From Bacillota bacterium (GTDB lineage Bacteria > Bacillota > Clostridia > Lachnospirales > Lachnospiraceae), in NCBI GenBank assembly GCA_023387635.1, contig JAEWHU010000091.1, positions 1 to 64,000 of the forward strand: DNA of 64,000 nt, written 5' to 3'. Made by a program: the position numbers and the translations under genes. A model generated the notes under the pieces. That model had not been told where the DNA came from and did no database searches. It saw only the letters and a program-made list of their open reading frames with translations. Numbering within the stretch: the stretch's first letter is position 1; each line of letters begins with the position of its first letter. This document shows, piece after piece, positions 53,940 through 62,188 of the stretch.

Positions 53940-55244
53940 ATGGCAATGGAAGCGTTATTAATTATAGTAGTAGTTTTAATTGTATTAATGGCACTTGGAG
54001 TACCAATTGCATACTCCATTGGTCTTGCTTCATTAGCGGCAATTGTATCAACAGTTCCGTTTGATGTTGCTGTCATCACAGGTGCACAGAGAACTTTTGT
54101 AGGTATGTCAAGCTTTACATTAACAGCAATACCTTTCTTCATACTTGCAGGAAACCTTATGAATCAAGGTGGTATTGCAAAGAGACTAGTTAATTTTGTT
54201 ATGGCTATTCTTGGTAAACTCCCTGGAGCCCTACTTGTAACAAACGTAGGAACAAATGCACTTTTTGGAGCTATCTCTGGTTCAGCTGCAGCTGCAGCTG
54301 CAGCTGTAGGTAATATGGTTAAACCAGGTGAAGAAGAACTTGGATATGATAAAGCAATCAGTGCGGCTACCAATGCAGCATCAGCTCCAAGTGGTCTTCT
54401 AATTCCTCCAAGTAATGCACTAATTACGTATTCATTAGTATCAGGTGGAACATCAGTTGCTGCTTTGTTCCTTGCAGGATACCTACCAGGTATTATTTGG
54501 GCCCTAGCTTGTGTCGTAGTAGCAATATTAATTGCAAAGAAAAAGGGATACAAAGGAATTTCAGGTAAGATTAATTGGAGCAATCTTTTTAAAGCAACGA
54601 TAGATGCGATTCCTTCCTTAGGCTTAATCGTAGTTGTAATTGGTGGTATTATTGCTGGTGTATTTACAGCAACAGAAGGTTCAGCAATTGCTGTTGTTTA
54701 TGCATTAATTCTTGGTATCATATATAAAAATATTACTTTAAAAAATTTATGGAGCATACTTGTTGATAGTGCTAAAATGAGCGGTATTATTGTATTCTTG
54801 ATTGGTGTTTCCAATATATTAAGTTGGGTTATGGCATTTACAGGAATTCCACAAGCCATTGCAGATGTACTTTTAGGAGTAACCAACAACTTCTATATCA
54901 TATTACTTATTATGAATGTTATTCTTCTTATTGCAGGTACTTTCATGGATGTAACACCAGCTATTCTTATCTTTACACCATTATTCCTTCCAATTGTAAC
55001 ACAATTTGGAATGAGCCCAATACATTTTGGTTTAGTATTAGTATATAATCTATGTATTGGTAATATTACACCACCGGTTGGTAATACACTATTTGTAGGT
55101 ATTAAAGTGGGAGATACGTCTCTTGCAAAAGTTATGCCTTGGATGCTTCGTTATTATATAGCTATTCTTATAGGTTTACTATTAGTAACTTATATTCCAG
55201 CAATTACTATGTTATTGCCAAGACTTGCAGGACTAGTTGGCTAA
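53940..55244 (+). CDS. dctM: TRAP transporter large permease DctM
   Basis: The 434-residue protein has about 12 helices and the DctM signatures ALFGAISGSAAAAAAAVGNM (about 111-130), IPPSNALITYS and ITPPVGNTLFVG (about 376-387). It forms the sodium-driven channel. GAAGGGGG lies before ATG 53940. A terminator follows, closing the dctPQM operon. Confidence 0.94.
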   Translation: MAMEALLIIVVVLIVLMALGVPIAYSIGLASLAAIVSTVPFDVAVITGAQRTFVGMSSFTLTAIPFFILAGNLMNQGGIAKRLVNFVMAILGKLPGALLVTNVGTNALFGAISGSAAAAAAAVGNMVKPGEEELGYDKAISAATNAASAPSGLLIPPSNALITYSLVSGGTSVAALFLAGYLPGIIWALACVVVAILIAKKKGYKGISGKINWSNLFKATIDAIPSLGLIVVVIGGIIAGVFTATEGSAIAVVYALILGIIYKNITLKNLWSILVDSAKMSGIIVFLIGVSNILSWVMAFTGIPQAIADVLLGVTNNFYIILLIMNVILLIAGTFMDVTPAILIFTPLFLPIVTQFGMSPIHFGLVLVYNLCIGNITPPVGNTLFVGIKVGDTSLAKVMPWMLRYYIAILIGLLLVTYIPAITMLLPRLAGLVG

Positions 55245-55270
55245 CTAGTATATATAAAGAAATAAAGAAC

Positions 55271-55307
55271 AAAGAGGTAGAGAATGTTATAGTTCTCTGC
55301 CTTTTTT
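55271..55307 (+). terminator. Terminator of the TRAP operon
   Basis: AGGTAGAGAA / TTCTCTGCCT (one G-T pair), followed by six T. Confidence 0.88.
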
Positions 55308-55405
55308 GTGTGCCAGCATGGGACTTACACTTTTGAAAATTCGACTAAATTTTAAGAATATAATTTATCATTTTCAACTTCATTTTACATGAATTGTATA
55401 TTTTG

Positions 55406-55433
55406 TTGAAAAATTTTACATAAATGGTATAAT
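55406..55433 (+). promoter_or_regulatory. Promoter of the CxxC-array gene
   Basis: TTGAAA (55406-55411), 16 bases, TGG-TATAAT (extended -10, 55428-55433). The leader of about 200 bases holds TTAGTTG-ga-CAACTAA and no gene; the rest of the 55245-55636 gap is empty. Confidence 0.7.
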
Positions 55434-55636
55434 ATGAATAAATATAAATATCCTGTCTGCACAAGTACCAAATATCTTAATTCAAGTTATATATATTAAA
55501 GACTAGTGGTGATTGATATGGATGTGATGTAATTGATATTGGGCATTAGTTGGACAACTAAGTTTATACAATAGATAAGGAAGTTTACCTTTAGAAACTG
55601 TATAAAAGACAGAAGATGGACGAGGAGAAAATTGAT

Positions 55637-57247
55637 ATGCATGAGAATTCAAAACCAGTAATTCAGATCGACCATGAATCACTACCGAATGGGGATGTAA
55701 CTACAAATGATTTTTATAGTTCAATCGCGATGAAAACCATTCATAGTATCTTTCATAAGAATGAAAGTCAAATTTTAGAGAAATATTTTCAGTGTGTTCA
55801 TATCGAAGAAATATGTAACAAACCAATTACTTACATTACCACAGAGACGATGTATGAAACCAGGAGCATATATGAGAAGAGAGTACCTTCTTCAAATATT
55901 CCGACCTCGGCTAGTAGAATATATTCTGCATCTGAGTTTAATGTTTGGGATCTGCATATGGCCGATATCCCAAAAGGGTTTGCTAATCAGAACTTTATTA
56001 TGACGGTAGAGGGCACGGATTTGCTAGAAGACTGCACCACTTGTGATACCAATGGACAAGTTCGCTGCTATGACTGTTCTAGAGGGACTGTGACCTGTGA
56101 TAGCTGTAGTGGACATGGTAATTTATACTGTGGAGTATGTGGTGGATACGGCGAGTCTAATTGTAGTTATTGTGGTGGAACCGGATATACAACGAGGCAT
56201 GAAGTTATTGGTTATGATAATGACAACATTGCTATTTGGGATGATGTCAGATACGACTGTAATTGTCTATTTGGTAAGGTTACCTGTAATAACTGTGGTG
56301 GTTCCGGTTCTGTCACCTGTGGAACCTGTGATGGCAGTGGAGATGTCGTCTGTTCTAGATGCGGTGGAAGCGCGTGGATTGACTGCTACGACTGCAATGG
56401 TATGGGATTTTTCTTAAATACGGTAGAGGCTTCTCAGGATTTTGTAGTGAATCAAAATAGATTGATAGTTACGAATTACAACCTGGCTTCGAATTATCCC
56501 AACGCAAACATTGAGATAACAGCAGAGGAGAATAGTCAGTTATTAGGCTCCGTTACCCAGGAAAAGAGGATAACCGATATTCCTTGGAAACAATTTGTAT
56601 CGGAGGAAAGTTTGAACGCCTTTTCAATGGAGGAAGATGGGCAGGCACTTTTGCAACAAGAATACAATGCCGTATCCATGCATCAACCCATAAGGCAGAG
56701 AATCAATATTTATCAGAAAAATCTATTGGATATCGAGTATAAGATCAACAACACGACCTATCATCTTCTGGTAGATGATGGGAATGGAACCTATTATGAA
56801 GATATCTCTCCCTTAGACAATATTGTTACTGAGATGCTCAAAGAAATGCATGGATTGGAACAATCAGAAAATTATATTGAACTTGATAGGATCAGGAAAG
56901 AGATAGAAATAATCATAACAGGGGATACTAATTTACAACATTACAGTGAGGACGTGACACGATGTATGCAGAGGATTACGAAGATGTCAAGAATTGCATC
57001 AACTGCGGCTTGTCTAGCCATAGCAACCATCATCAGCTTGGTAGGTTTAGTAATCAAGGAACCATATTATAAAAGTGTAAGGTTCTGGTTTGCTTTTATC
57101 ATCTCAACTGTAATTGCAGTTAGTCCTTTGCTATGTAAGCGCTGGGCTATTGTGAAACCAAAGAAGAAACTTCACTTATATCTTTTTGGCGGAATTGTAT
57201 CTTCTATAATTACTTTGCTCATTCACTGGATTATTTATTTACACTAG
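55637..57247 (+). CDS. Membrane protein with DnaJ-type CxxC zinc-finger array
   Basis: The 536-residue protein has an N-terminal region of about 130 residues without recognised domain, then a dense cysteine array (about 133-257) with some ten CxxC pairs, many as CxxCxGxG (CDSCSGHG, CSYCGGTG, CNNCGGSG, CGTCDGSG), like the DnaJ zinc region but roughly twice as long and without a J domain. A helical middle part and three C-terminal membrane helices (about 458-475, 487-503, 514-532) follow. ATG 55637 has GAGGAG nine bases upstream; ATG 55616 is the alternative. G+C seems higher than in neighbours. Function unknown. Confidence 0.8.
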   Translation: MHENSKPVIQIDHESLPNGDVTTNDFYSSIAMKTIHSIFHKNESQILEKYFQCVHIEEICNKPITYITTETMYETRSIYEKRVPSSNIPTSASRIYSASEFNVWDLHMADIPKGFANQNFIMTVEGTDLLEDCTTCDTNGQVRCYDCSRGTVTCDSCSGHGNLYCGVCGGYGESNCSYCGGTGYTTRHEVIGYDNDNIAIWDDVRYDCNCLFGKVTCNNCGGSGSVTCGTCDGSGDVVCSRCGGSAWIDCYDCNGMGFFLNTVEASQDFVVNQNRLIVTNYNLASNYPNANIEITAEENSQLLGSVTQEKRITDIPWKQFVSEESLNAFSMEEDGQALLQQEYNAVSMHQPIRQRINIYQKNLLDIEYKINNTTYHLLVDDGNGTYYEDISPLDNIVTEMLKEMHGLEQSENYIELDRIRKEIEIIITGDTNLQHYSEDVTRCMQRITKMSRIASTAACLAIATIISLVGLVIKEPYYKSVRFWFAFIISTVIAVSPLLCKRWAIVKPKKKLHLYLFGGIVSSIITLLIHWIIYLH

Positions 57248-57412
57248 GGCACATCTTAAAAGAACATAATACATGTGATTGAAATTTCAAAGAAATCGAA
57301 AATAGCTTTAACCCATTTATAGTTTATTTAACTTTTCAAATTTGAAATATAGTAATACATCCTTATACATTACAATATATTAATAATGATGAATAATATA
57401 TATGGTGTAAAA

Positions 57413-58219
57413 ATGGATGAAAAATTAAATATTAAACTAGATGACGAAGAAAAGGAAAAATTAAAATATTTTGTTAAAATAGGTATTGTTGTATTATCGA
57501 TACTTGTATTAATAAGTCTTGGAATAAAATACATACCCAAAGTAGTAACCGTAACAAATTCATCTAGTTCCAGAAAACTGCCAATATACTGTGTAGATGA
57601 AGATGAAAACAAAGTGGCTTTAAGCTTTGATGCTGCTTGGGGGAATGAAGATACAGCAGAAATTCTAGAAATATTAGCTAAATATGATATTAAAGTTACT
57701 TTTTTTATGACAGGTGGATGGGTAGAAAAGTTCCCTGAGGATGTAAAGGCCATAGCAGCAGCAGGCCATGATCTTGGTAATCACAGTGAGAATCATAGGC
57801 ATATGTCTCAAATATCCAAGGAAAAAAGCATGGAAGAAATTATGTTAGTACATAATAAAGTAAAAGAGCTTACTGGTATCGAAATGAATTTGTTTAGGCC
57901 ACCATATGGAGATTATAATAATACGCTGATTGATGCAACGAACGAAGCGGGATATCATTGTATACAGTGGGATGTAGACAGTCTTGATTGGAAAGATTAT
58001 GGAGTTGATTCCATAATTAATTCCGTTGTTAACAACAAACATCTTGGTAACGGTTCTATAATACTTTGTCATAATGGTGCTAAATATATCAAAGATGCAT
58101 TAGAACCAATGATAATAGGTTTATTAGATAAAGGTTATAAAATTGTACCTATCTCCGAATTAATCTATACAGGTGAATATTATATGGATCATGAGGGTAG
58201 GCAGTTTGAGAAGAAATAA
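57413..58219 (+). CDS. Polysaccharide deacetylase, PdaB-like
   Basis: The 268-residue protein has one N-terminal membrane helix (about 21-42) and a NodB domain: VALSFDAAWGNEDT (Asp73), TFFMTGGWV, the zinc motif HSENH (His124, His128), RPPYGDYN and QWDVDSLDW. The usual second Asp of the TFDD motif is Ala74, as in sporulation PdaB-like proteins. It would deacetylate peptidoglycan or another glycan outside the membrane. The start is uncertain: 57413 (weak GGTG upstream) is preferred to 57386/57389, which have no site. Confidence 0.88.
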   Translation: MDEKLNIKLDDEEKEKLKYFVKIGIVVLSILVLISLGIKYIPKVVTVTNSSSSRKLPIYCVDEDENKVALSFDAAWGNEDTAEILEILAKYDIKVTFFMTGGWVEKFPEDVKAIAAAGHDLGNHSENHRHMSQISKEKSMEEIMLVHNKVKELTGIEMNLFRPPYGDYNNTLIDATNEAGYHCIQWDVDSLDWKDYGVDSIINSVVNNKHLGNGSIILCHNGAKYIKDALEPMIIGLLDKGYKIVPISELIYTGEYYMDHEGRQFEKK

Positions 58220-58345
58220 ATAGCATTATTTGCTAGAACTAAGGAAGATATATAATAGGCTTTTAGTTCAAAGATGGAAAACAAGTCTGGTGGAAGTAGA
58301 TATTAATTTTTATAAGAATTAATGAAAACAATGTTTTATAATTAG

Positions 58346-58370
58346 GCACTTACTGAGGTAGGTGCTTTTT
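58346..58370 (+). terminator. Terminator of the deacetylase gene
   Basis: GCACTTAC / GTAGGTGC (one G-T pair) with loop TGAG and five T. Confidence 0.85.
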
Positions 58371-58478
58371 GTATTCTAATCTATACTAGAACACCAGTCA
58401 CGATTATTATTCGTCGCACCTAAGAATAATAAGAAATGCAAAGTCATATCTAATGATATATCAATAAGAAAGAGGAAT

Positions 58479-58616
58479 ATGTCATTGTTTGTAGTAAGAC
58501 AATATATTATAATTTTCATCATAATCATTGTACTCACGTTTATTGGAACGTTCCACAGAAGTTCTTCTGACATATCCCTTTCTTACATTACTTACTGTCA
58601 CTTGGTGCTATGTTAA
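58479..58616 (+). CDS. Possible small membrane peptide, 45 aa
   Basis: A frame with AAAGAGG close upstream (3-4 base spacing) encodes MSLFVVRQY then IIIFIIIIVLTFIGTF, a single membrane helix, and a short polar tail. It lies in the 483-base gap 58220-58702 between a terminator and the GH43 gene. An overlapping minus-strand frame of 65 codons also exists, so coding status is weak; it could be a remnant. Confidence 0.25.
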   Translation: MSLFVVRQYIIIFIIIIVLTFIGTFHRSSSDISLSYITYCHLVLC

Positions 58617-58702
58617 ATAATAGTTGATTACCCTTGATAGAGAAATCATATAGCTTTATTAGCTATATCATTATAATAATAATTATTATAGGAGGTATTG
58701 TT

Positions 58703-60517
58703 ATGTTATCTAATAGAAAAGAAGATTTAAATTATGTACTTTGCTATACCCGATTACCTCAAGAAGAAGCTATATACTCACCAAAGTTGGCTTATAGCAT
58801 GCATCTTGGATTCAGTGAAGACGGTACATATTTCAAGGATTTGAATCATAATTCTGGAGTTTTGTTTGCAAAAGCAACGAATAATGAAGATGGAACATTG
58901 AATGCAAAGAGTCTAAAAAAGCCATATGTTTTCCATATGACAGATAATAATTTTGGTGTTGTGGCAGTTCGCACGGAGCCTTATGGGGAAAATGATAAGC
59001 AAAGCAAAGGTAAAATTTTATTGTTCACATCTCCTGACCTTTTACAGTATAAGGAAGTCGGTTTGATTGACCTTAGGGTAGATACTTATGTAGAAGATGT
59101 ATCCTGCCATTATGAGGAAGAGAAAAAAGCTTATATTATTAAATGGAGAGATGAAAAGGGGAACTATTATAAGAATTATATTACTGATATTACGAGCTTA
59201 AACAATGCAACAGATCCAGAAGAAGCCGAAGCTTTTTTCATAAATCAAGTAATTGCAGGTATTGAGGGAATTGTACAAAGGAATGTGATAGGTGTTTCAA
59301 AAGGAGTGGCACACCGACTGGTATGCAAACTTTCTGTTCCTACCAATGTTAAAATTGTAGTTCCTGAAAGGGTAATTGTGGGGTCGGAAGAGGAATTGAA
59401 AGCTGTAAAAGCAACTGCTCTATACAATGATGGAACAAAAGATAGCAAGGTGATCGATTGGGATACATCTGGGGTTATATGGGATAAGCCTGGAAACTAT
59501 TCTATCAAAGGTGTAGTACGTCAGGAACGTTATGTATTCCCGATTGTCACCAACCGTGCTGATCCATGTATTGCTAAGTGGAAGGGAAAGTATTATTTTA
59601 TTGCTACCAATGATGCAGATGGTAATAAAAGCTTATACGCAAGGGAAGCGGACACCATCCCTGGTTTAGTAACTGCCAATGAAACTTTGATACTAGATAC
59701 TAATACCTATGAAGATATCGGAGGACTGCTTTGGGCACCCGAATACCATGTTGTGGATGGTGAACTATATATTTATCATGCTGCAACACCAGGAGAATTC
59801 TTTAGGGAGGAATCCCATGTTATGAAGTTGCGCAGTGGTGGTAACCCAATGTGTAAGGATGATTGGTCAAGACCTTACCGTGTTGTTAAGAAAGATGGTT
59901 CTTATCTGTGTGAATCTGGAAAGACAATTTCACTTGATATGACAATTTTTGAGATAGACGGAGAGTATTATGCTGCTTGGTCACAACGGCAGTTTTTACC
60001 GGTGGATTTGGGTGCATGGATATACCTTGCTAAAGTTGATAAGAAAGAACCTTGGAAGCTTATTTGTGACCCTGTAGTTATTTCTAAGCCTGATTATGGA
60101 TGGGCCAACAATCATTCATTTGTTGATGAAGGGCCTTTTACAATCATAAAGGATGGAAAGATATTTTTAACTTTTTCCAGTGCGTTAGTGGATGAAACTT
60201 ATGCTGTTGGCCTTCTAACTGCTAGTGTGAATGCTGATTTAATGAATCCTGAGAGTTGGGTAAAGACTAATTATCCATTACTTACCTCCAGAAGTATTCC
60301 AGGTGAATATGGGCCAGGTCATAACGCTTATGTAATCGATGACAATGGAACGTATTGGAATACTTATCATGCAAGACCAGGAGTAGGAGCACCAAGGTCC
60401 TCAGGTTTACGTCGTGTTCATTTTGACATAGATGGATATCCGGTACTTGATTTACCAGAATATAGAGACTTAAATAGAGATATGACAAAAGTAGTTATGG
60501 ATATCATAGTGAAGTAA
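58703..60517 (+). CDS. Two-domain GH43-like glycosidase with Ig-like linker
   Basis: The 604-residue protein has an N-terminal beta-propeller-like half (about 1-200) with GH43-type strands but no catalytic set, a bacterial Ig-like domain (about 205-275) and a C-terminal GH43 domain with base Asp287 (RADPC), GGLLWAPEYH and acid Glu476 (DEGP). GH43 enzymes cleave arabinosyl or xylosyl links; a catalytically dead first propeller may bind substrate. AGGAGG precedes ATG 58703; upstream frame extension with poly-Ile is untranslated. No signal peptide. Confidence 0.87.
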   Translation: MLSNRKEDLNYVLCYTRLPQEEAIYSPKLAYSMHLGFSEDGTYFKDLNHNSGVLFAKATNNEDGTLNAKSLKKPYVFHMTDNNFGVVAVRTEPYGENDKQSKGKILLFTSPDLLQYKEVGLIDLRVDTYVEDVSCHYEEEKKAYIIKWRDEKGNYYKNYITDITSLNNATDPEEAEAFFINQVIAGIEGIVQRNVIGVSKGVAHRLVCKLSVPTNVKIVVPERVIVGSEEELKAVKATALYNDGTKDSKVIDWDTSGVIWDKPGNYSIKGVVRQERYVFPIVTNRADPCIAKWKGKYYFIATNDADGNKSLYAREADTIPGLVTANETLILDTNTYEDIGGLLWAPEYHVVDGELYIYHAATPGEFFREESHVMKLRSGGNPMCKDDWSRPYRVVKKDGSYLCESGKTISLDMTIFEIDGEYYAAWSQRQFLPVDLGAWIYLAKVDKKEPWKLICDPVVISKPDYGWANNHSFVDEGPFTIIKDGKIFLTFSSALVDETYAVGLLTASVNADLMNPESWVKTNYPLLTSRSIPGEYGPGHNAYVIDDNGTYWNTYHARPGVGAPRSSGLRRVHFDIDGYPVLDLPEYRDLNRDMTKVVMDIIVK

Positions 60518-60549
60518 TAGTTATAAAATTATTATATAAAGGTTATAAA

Positions 60550-60583
60550 AGGCTTAGGGAGTTGTGCTCTCTAGGTCTTTTTC
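60550..60583 (+). terminator. Terminator of the GH43 gene
   Basis: AGGCTTAGGGAG / CTCTCTAGGTCT, a 12-bp stem with three G-T pairs, loop TTGTG and a T tract. Confidence 0.75.
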
Positions 60584-60743
60584 TTGTATGCAATGATGTA
60601 GAGATGTAAAAAACTTTAACTATATTGATTATATCTTTAAGAAAAGCTATAATAAAATAATTGCAATAAAAAATCACAAATGGAAAATATACTAAAGAAA
60701 TGAGATATTTACTTTTAAAGTATATATCGGTGGAGCTGATGAT

Positions 60744-62009
60744 ATGTATAATCAATATATAAATATTCTTAGAGAAGAGTTAGTTACTGCACAAGGTTGT
60801 ACTGAGCCAATTGCAGTTGCTTTTTGTGCGGCAAAAGCAACTAAAGTTTTGGGGAAAACTCCTGAAAAAATAGTTGTCTCGGTTAGCGGAAACATCATAA
60901 AAAATGTAAAGAGCGTAATAGTGCCTAACACAAATGGGTTAAAAGGAATTGAAGTGGCTAGTATATTTGGTGCTATTGTAGGTAAGCCAGAAAAAGAACT
61001 TGAAGTACTAGCTGATGTAAGTGATGAAGATAGGATAAAAGCTTCTAAATATATAAATAAAGAAGATTATTGTTGTGTTGAACATCTTAGAACAAATGCA
61101 AAACTACATATGATAGTGAAAGTCTTTGCAGAAGGAGAGTATGCTTTAGTCGAAATTATAAATCAGCATACGAATATAATAAAGATTGAAAAAAATAATA
61201 AAATTATATTTGAGGATTTACAAAATGTAAATAACATTAATGATGGGTTGACTGATAGAAGGTGTCTTAATGTGGCTGATATTATAGAATTTGCAAATAA
61301 TGTAGAGATTGAAAAGATTATAGATATAATAGAACGACAAATTGATTACAATACAAAAATCTCTGATGAAGGTCTTAGAAATAAATATGGAGCTAATATT
61401 GGAAAAATGTTAATCGAAGCGTATGGTGAAGATATAAGAGTTGTAGCTAAGGCAAGAGCTGCAGCAGGTTCTGACGCTAGAATGAGCGGATGTGTTTTAC
61501 CAGTAGTAATAAATTCAGGTTCTGGAAACCAAGGAATGACAGTTTCTCTTCCAGTTATAGCCTATGCACAATATATTGGGGCTAGTAAAGAAGAATTAAT
61601 TAGAGCGTTAGCACTTAGTAATTTAATAGCAATTCATCAAAAGACAAAAGTTGGTCGTCTTTCAGCATATTGTGGAGCAGTTAGTGCTGCAACAGGAAGT
61701 GGCGCTGGAATTGCATGGCTTGATGGGGCAGATGAAGAAGTAATTAATAAAACAATTATTAATACTCTTGCAAATGTATCGGGGATTCTATGCGATGGCG
61801 CAAAACCTTCTTGTGCAGCTAAAATTGCTTCTGCTGTTGATGCTGCTTTTATGGGATATGAGTTGGCAAAAAAAGAAATGGTTTTCTTATCTGGTGATGG
61901 AATAGTCAAAGATAATGTTGAGAAAACAATTATAAGTGTAGGTGAGATTGCTAGCAAAGGTATGGCTACAACGGATGAAGAAATTATTAATATCATGATC
62001 ACAAACTAA
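60744..62009 (+). CDS. UPF0597/CyuA-type L-cysteine desulfidase-like protein
   Basis: The 421-residue protein has the family N-terminus EELVTAQGCTEPIAVAFCAAKA with a conserved Cys that can ligate an iron-sulfur cluster, and a C-terminal serine-dehydratase-alpha-like domain (VINSGSGNQGMTVSLPVIAY, AYCGAVSAATGSGAGIAWL, CDGAKPSCAAKIASAV). Members degrade L-cysteine to pyruvate, ammonia and sulfide or L-serine to pyruvate. ATG 60744 has GTGGAG upstream. It is transcribed alone, unrelated to the sugar genes around it. Confidence 0.9.
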   Translation: MYNQYINILREELVTAQGCTEPIAVAFCAAKATKVLGKTPEKIVVSVSGNIIKNVKSVIVPNTNGLKGIEVASIFGAIVGKPEKELEVLADVSDEDRIKASKYINKEDYCCVEHLRTNAKLHMIVKVFAEGEYALVEIINQHTNIIKIEKNNKIIFEDLQNVNNINDGLTDRRCLNVADIIEFANNVEIEKIIDIIERQIDYNTKISDEGLRNKYGANIGKMLIEAYGEDIRVVAKARAAAGSDARMSGCVLPVVINSGSGNQGMTVSLPVIAYAQYIGASKEELIRALALSNLIAIHQKTKVGRLSAYCGAVSAATGSGAGIAWLDGADEEVINKTIINTLANVSGILCDGAKPSCAAKIASAVDAAFMGYELAKKEMVFLSGDGIVKDNVEKTIISVGEIASKGMATTDEEIINIMITN

Positions 62010-62125
62010 CGTGCAAGTGGTATGGGCTCATACGTTAGTTATTGACAATTCTTATGGATAAAGTTTATAGGAAAGCCTTTCAACCGATGATAATATTTTT
62101 GATTCTATCATTCGGTTAAAAGGCC
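62004..62125. terminator. Two hairpins between convergent genes
   Basis: AACTAACGT/ACGTTAGTT (62004-62040) overlaps the end of the UPF0597 gene. A second, 18-bp stem with one mismatch and one bulge spans 62075-62120 (GCCTTTCAACCGATGATA with its partner). Between them TTGACA-17-TTATAG (62042-62070) resembles a promoter. U tracts are poor on both strands. Confidence 0.5.
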
Positions 62126-62188
62126 ACCATTAGTCAGAATTGGTGAAGTATAGATGATTATGGACAAATACTTACCAATACATAATTT

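Noticed and set aside
58376..58573. A 65-codon minus-strand frame with hydrophobic stretches
   Set aside because: GAAAGGG lies only two bases from the ATG, it overlaps another short frame on the opposite strand, and composition is just AT-rich intergenic sequence.
58634..58702. N-terminal poly-Ile membrane anchor for the GH43 protein
   Set aside because: The segment lies upstream of AGGAGG and ATG 58703. The Ile run comes from an AT-rich leader and is probably not translated.
62042..62070. Promoter TTGACA-17-TTATAG between two convergent genes
   Set aside because: Nothing codes downstream on the plus strand, and it runs into a hairpin and the antisense side of the GH42 gene; an antisense transcript is possible but unsupported.
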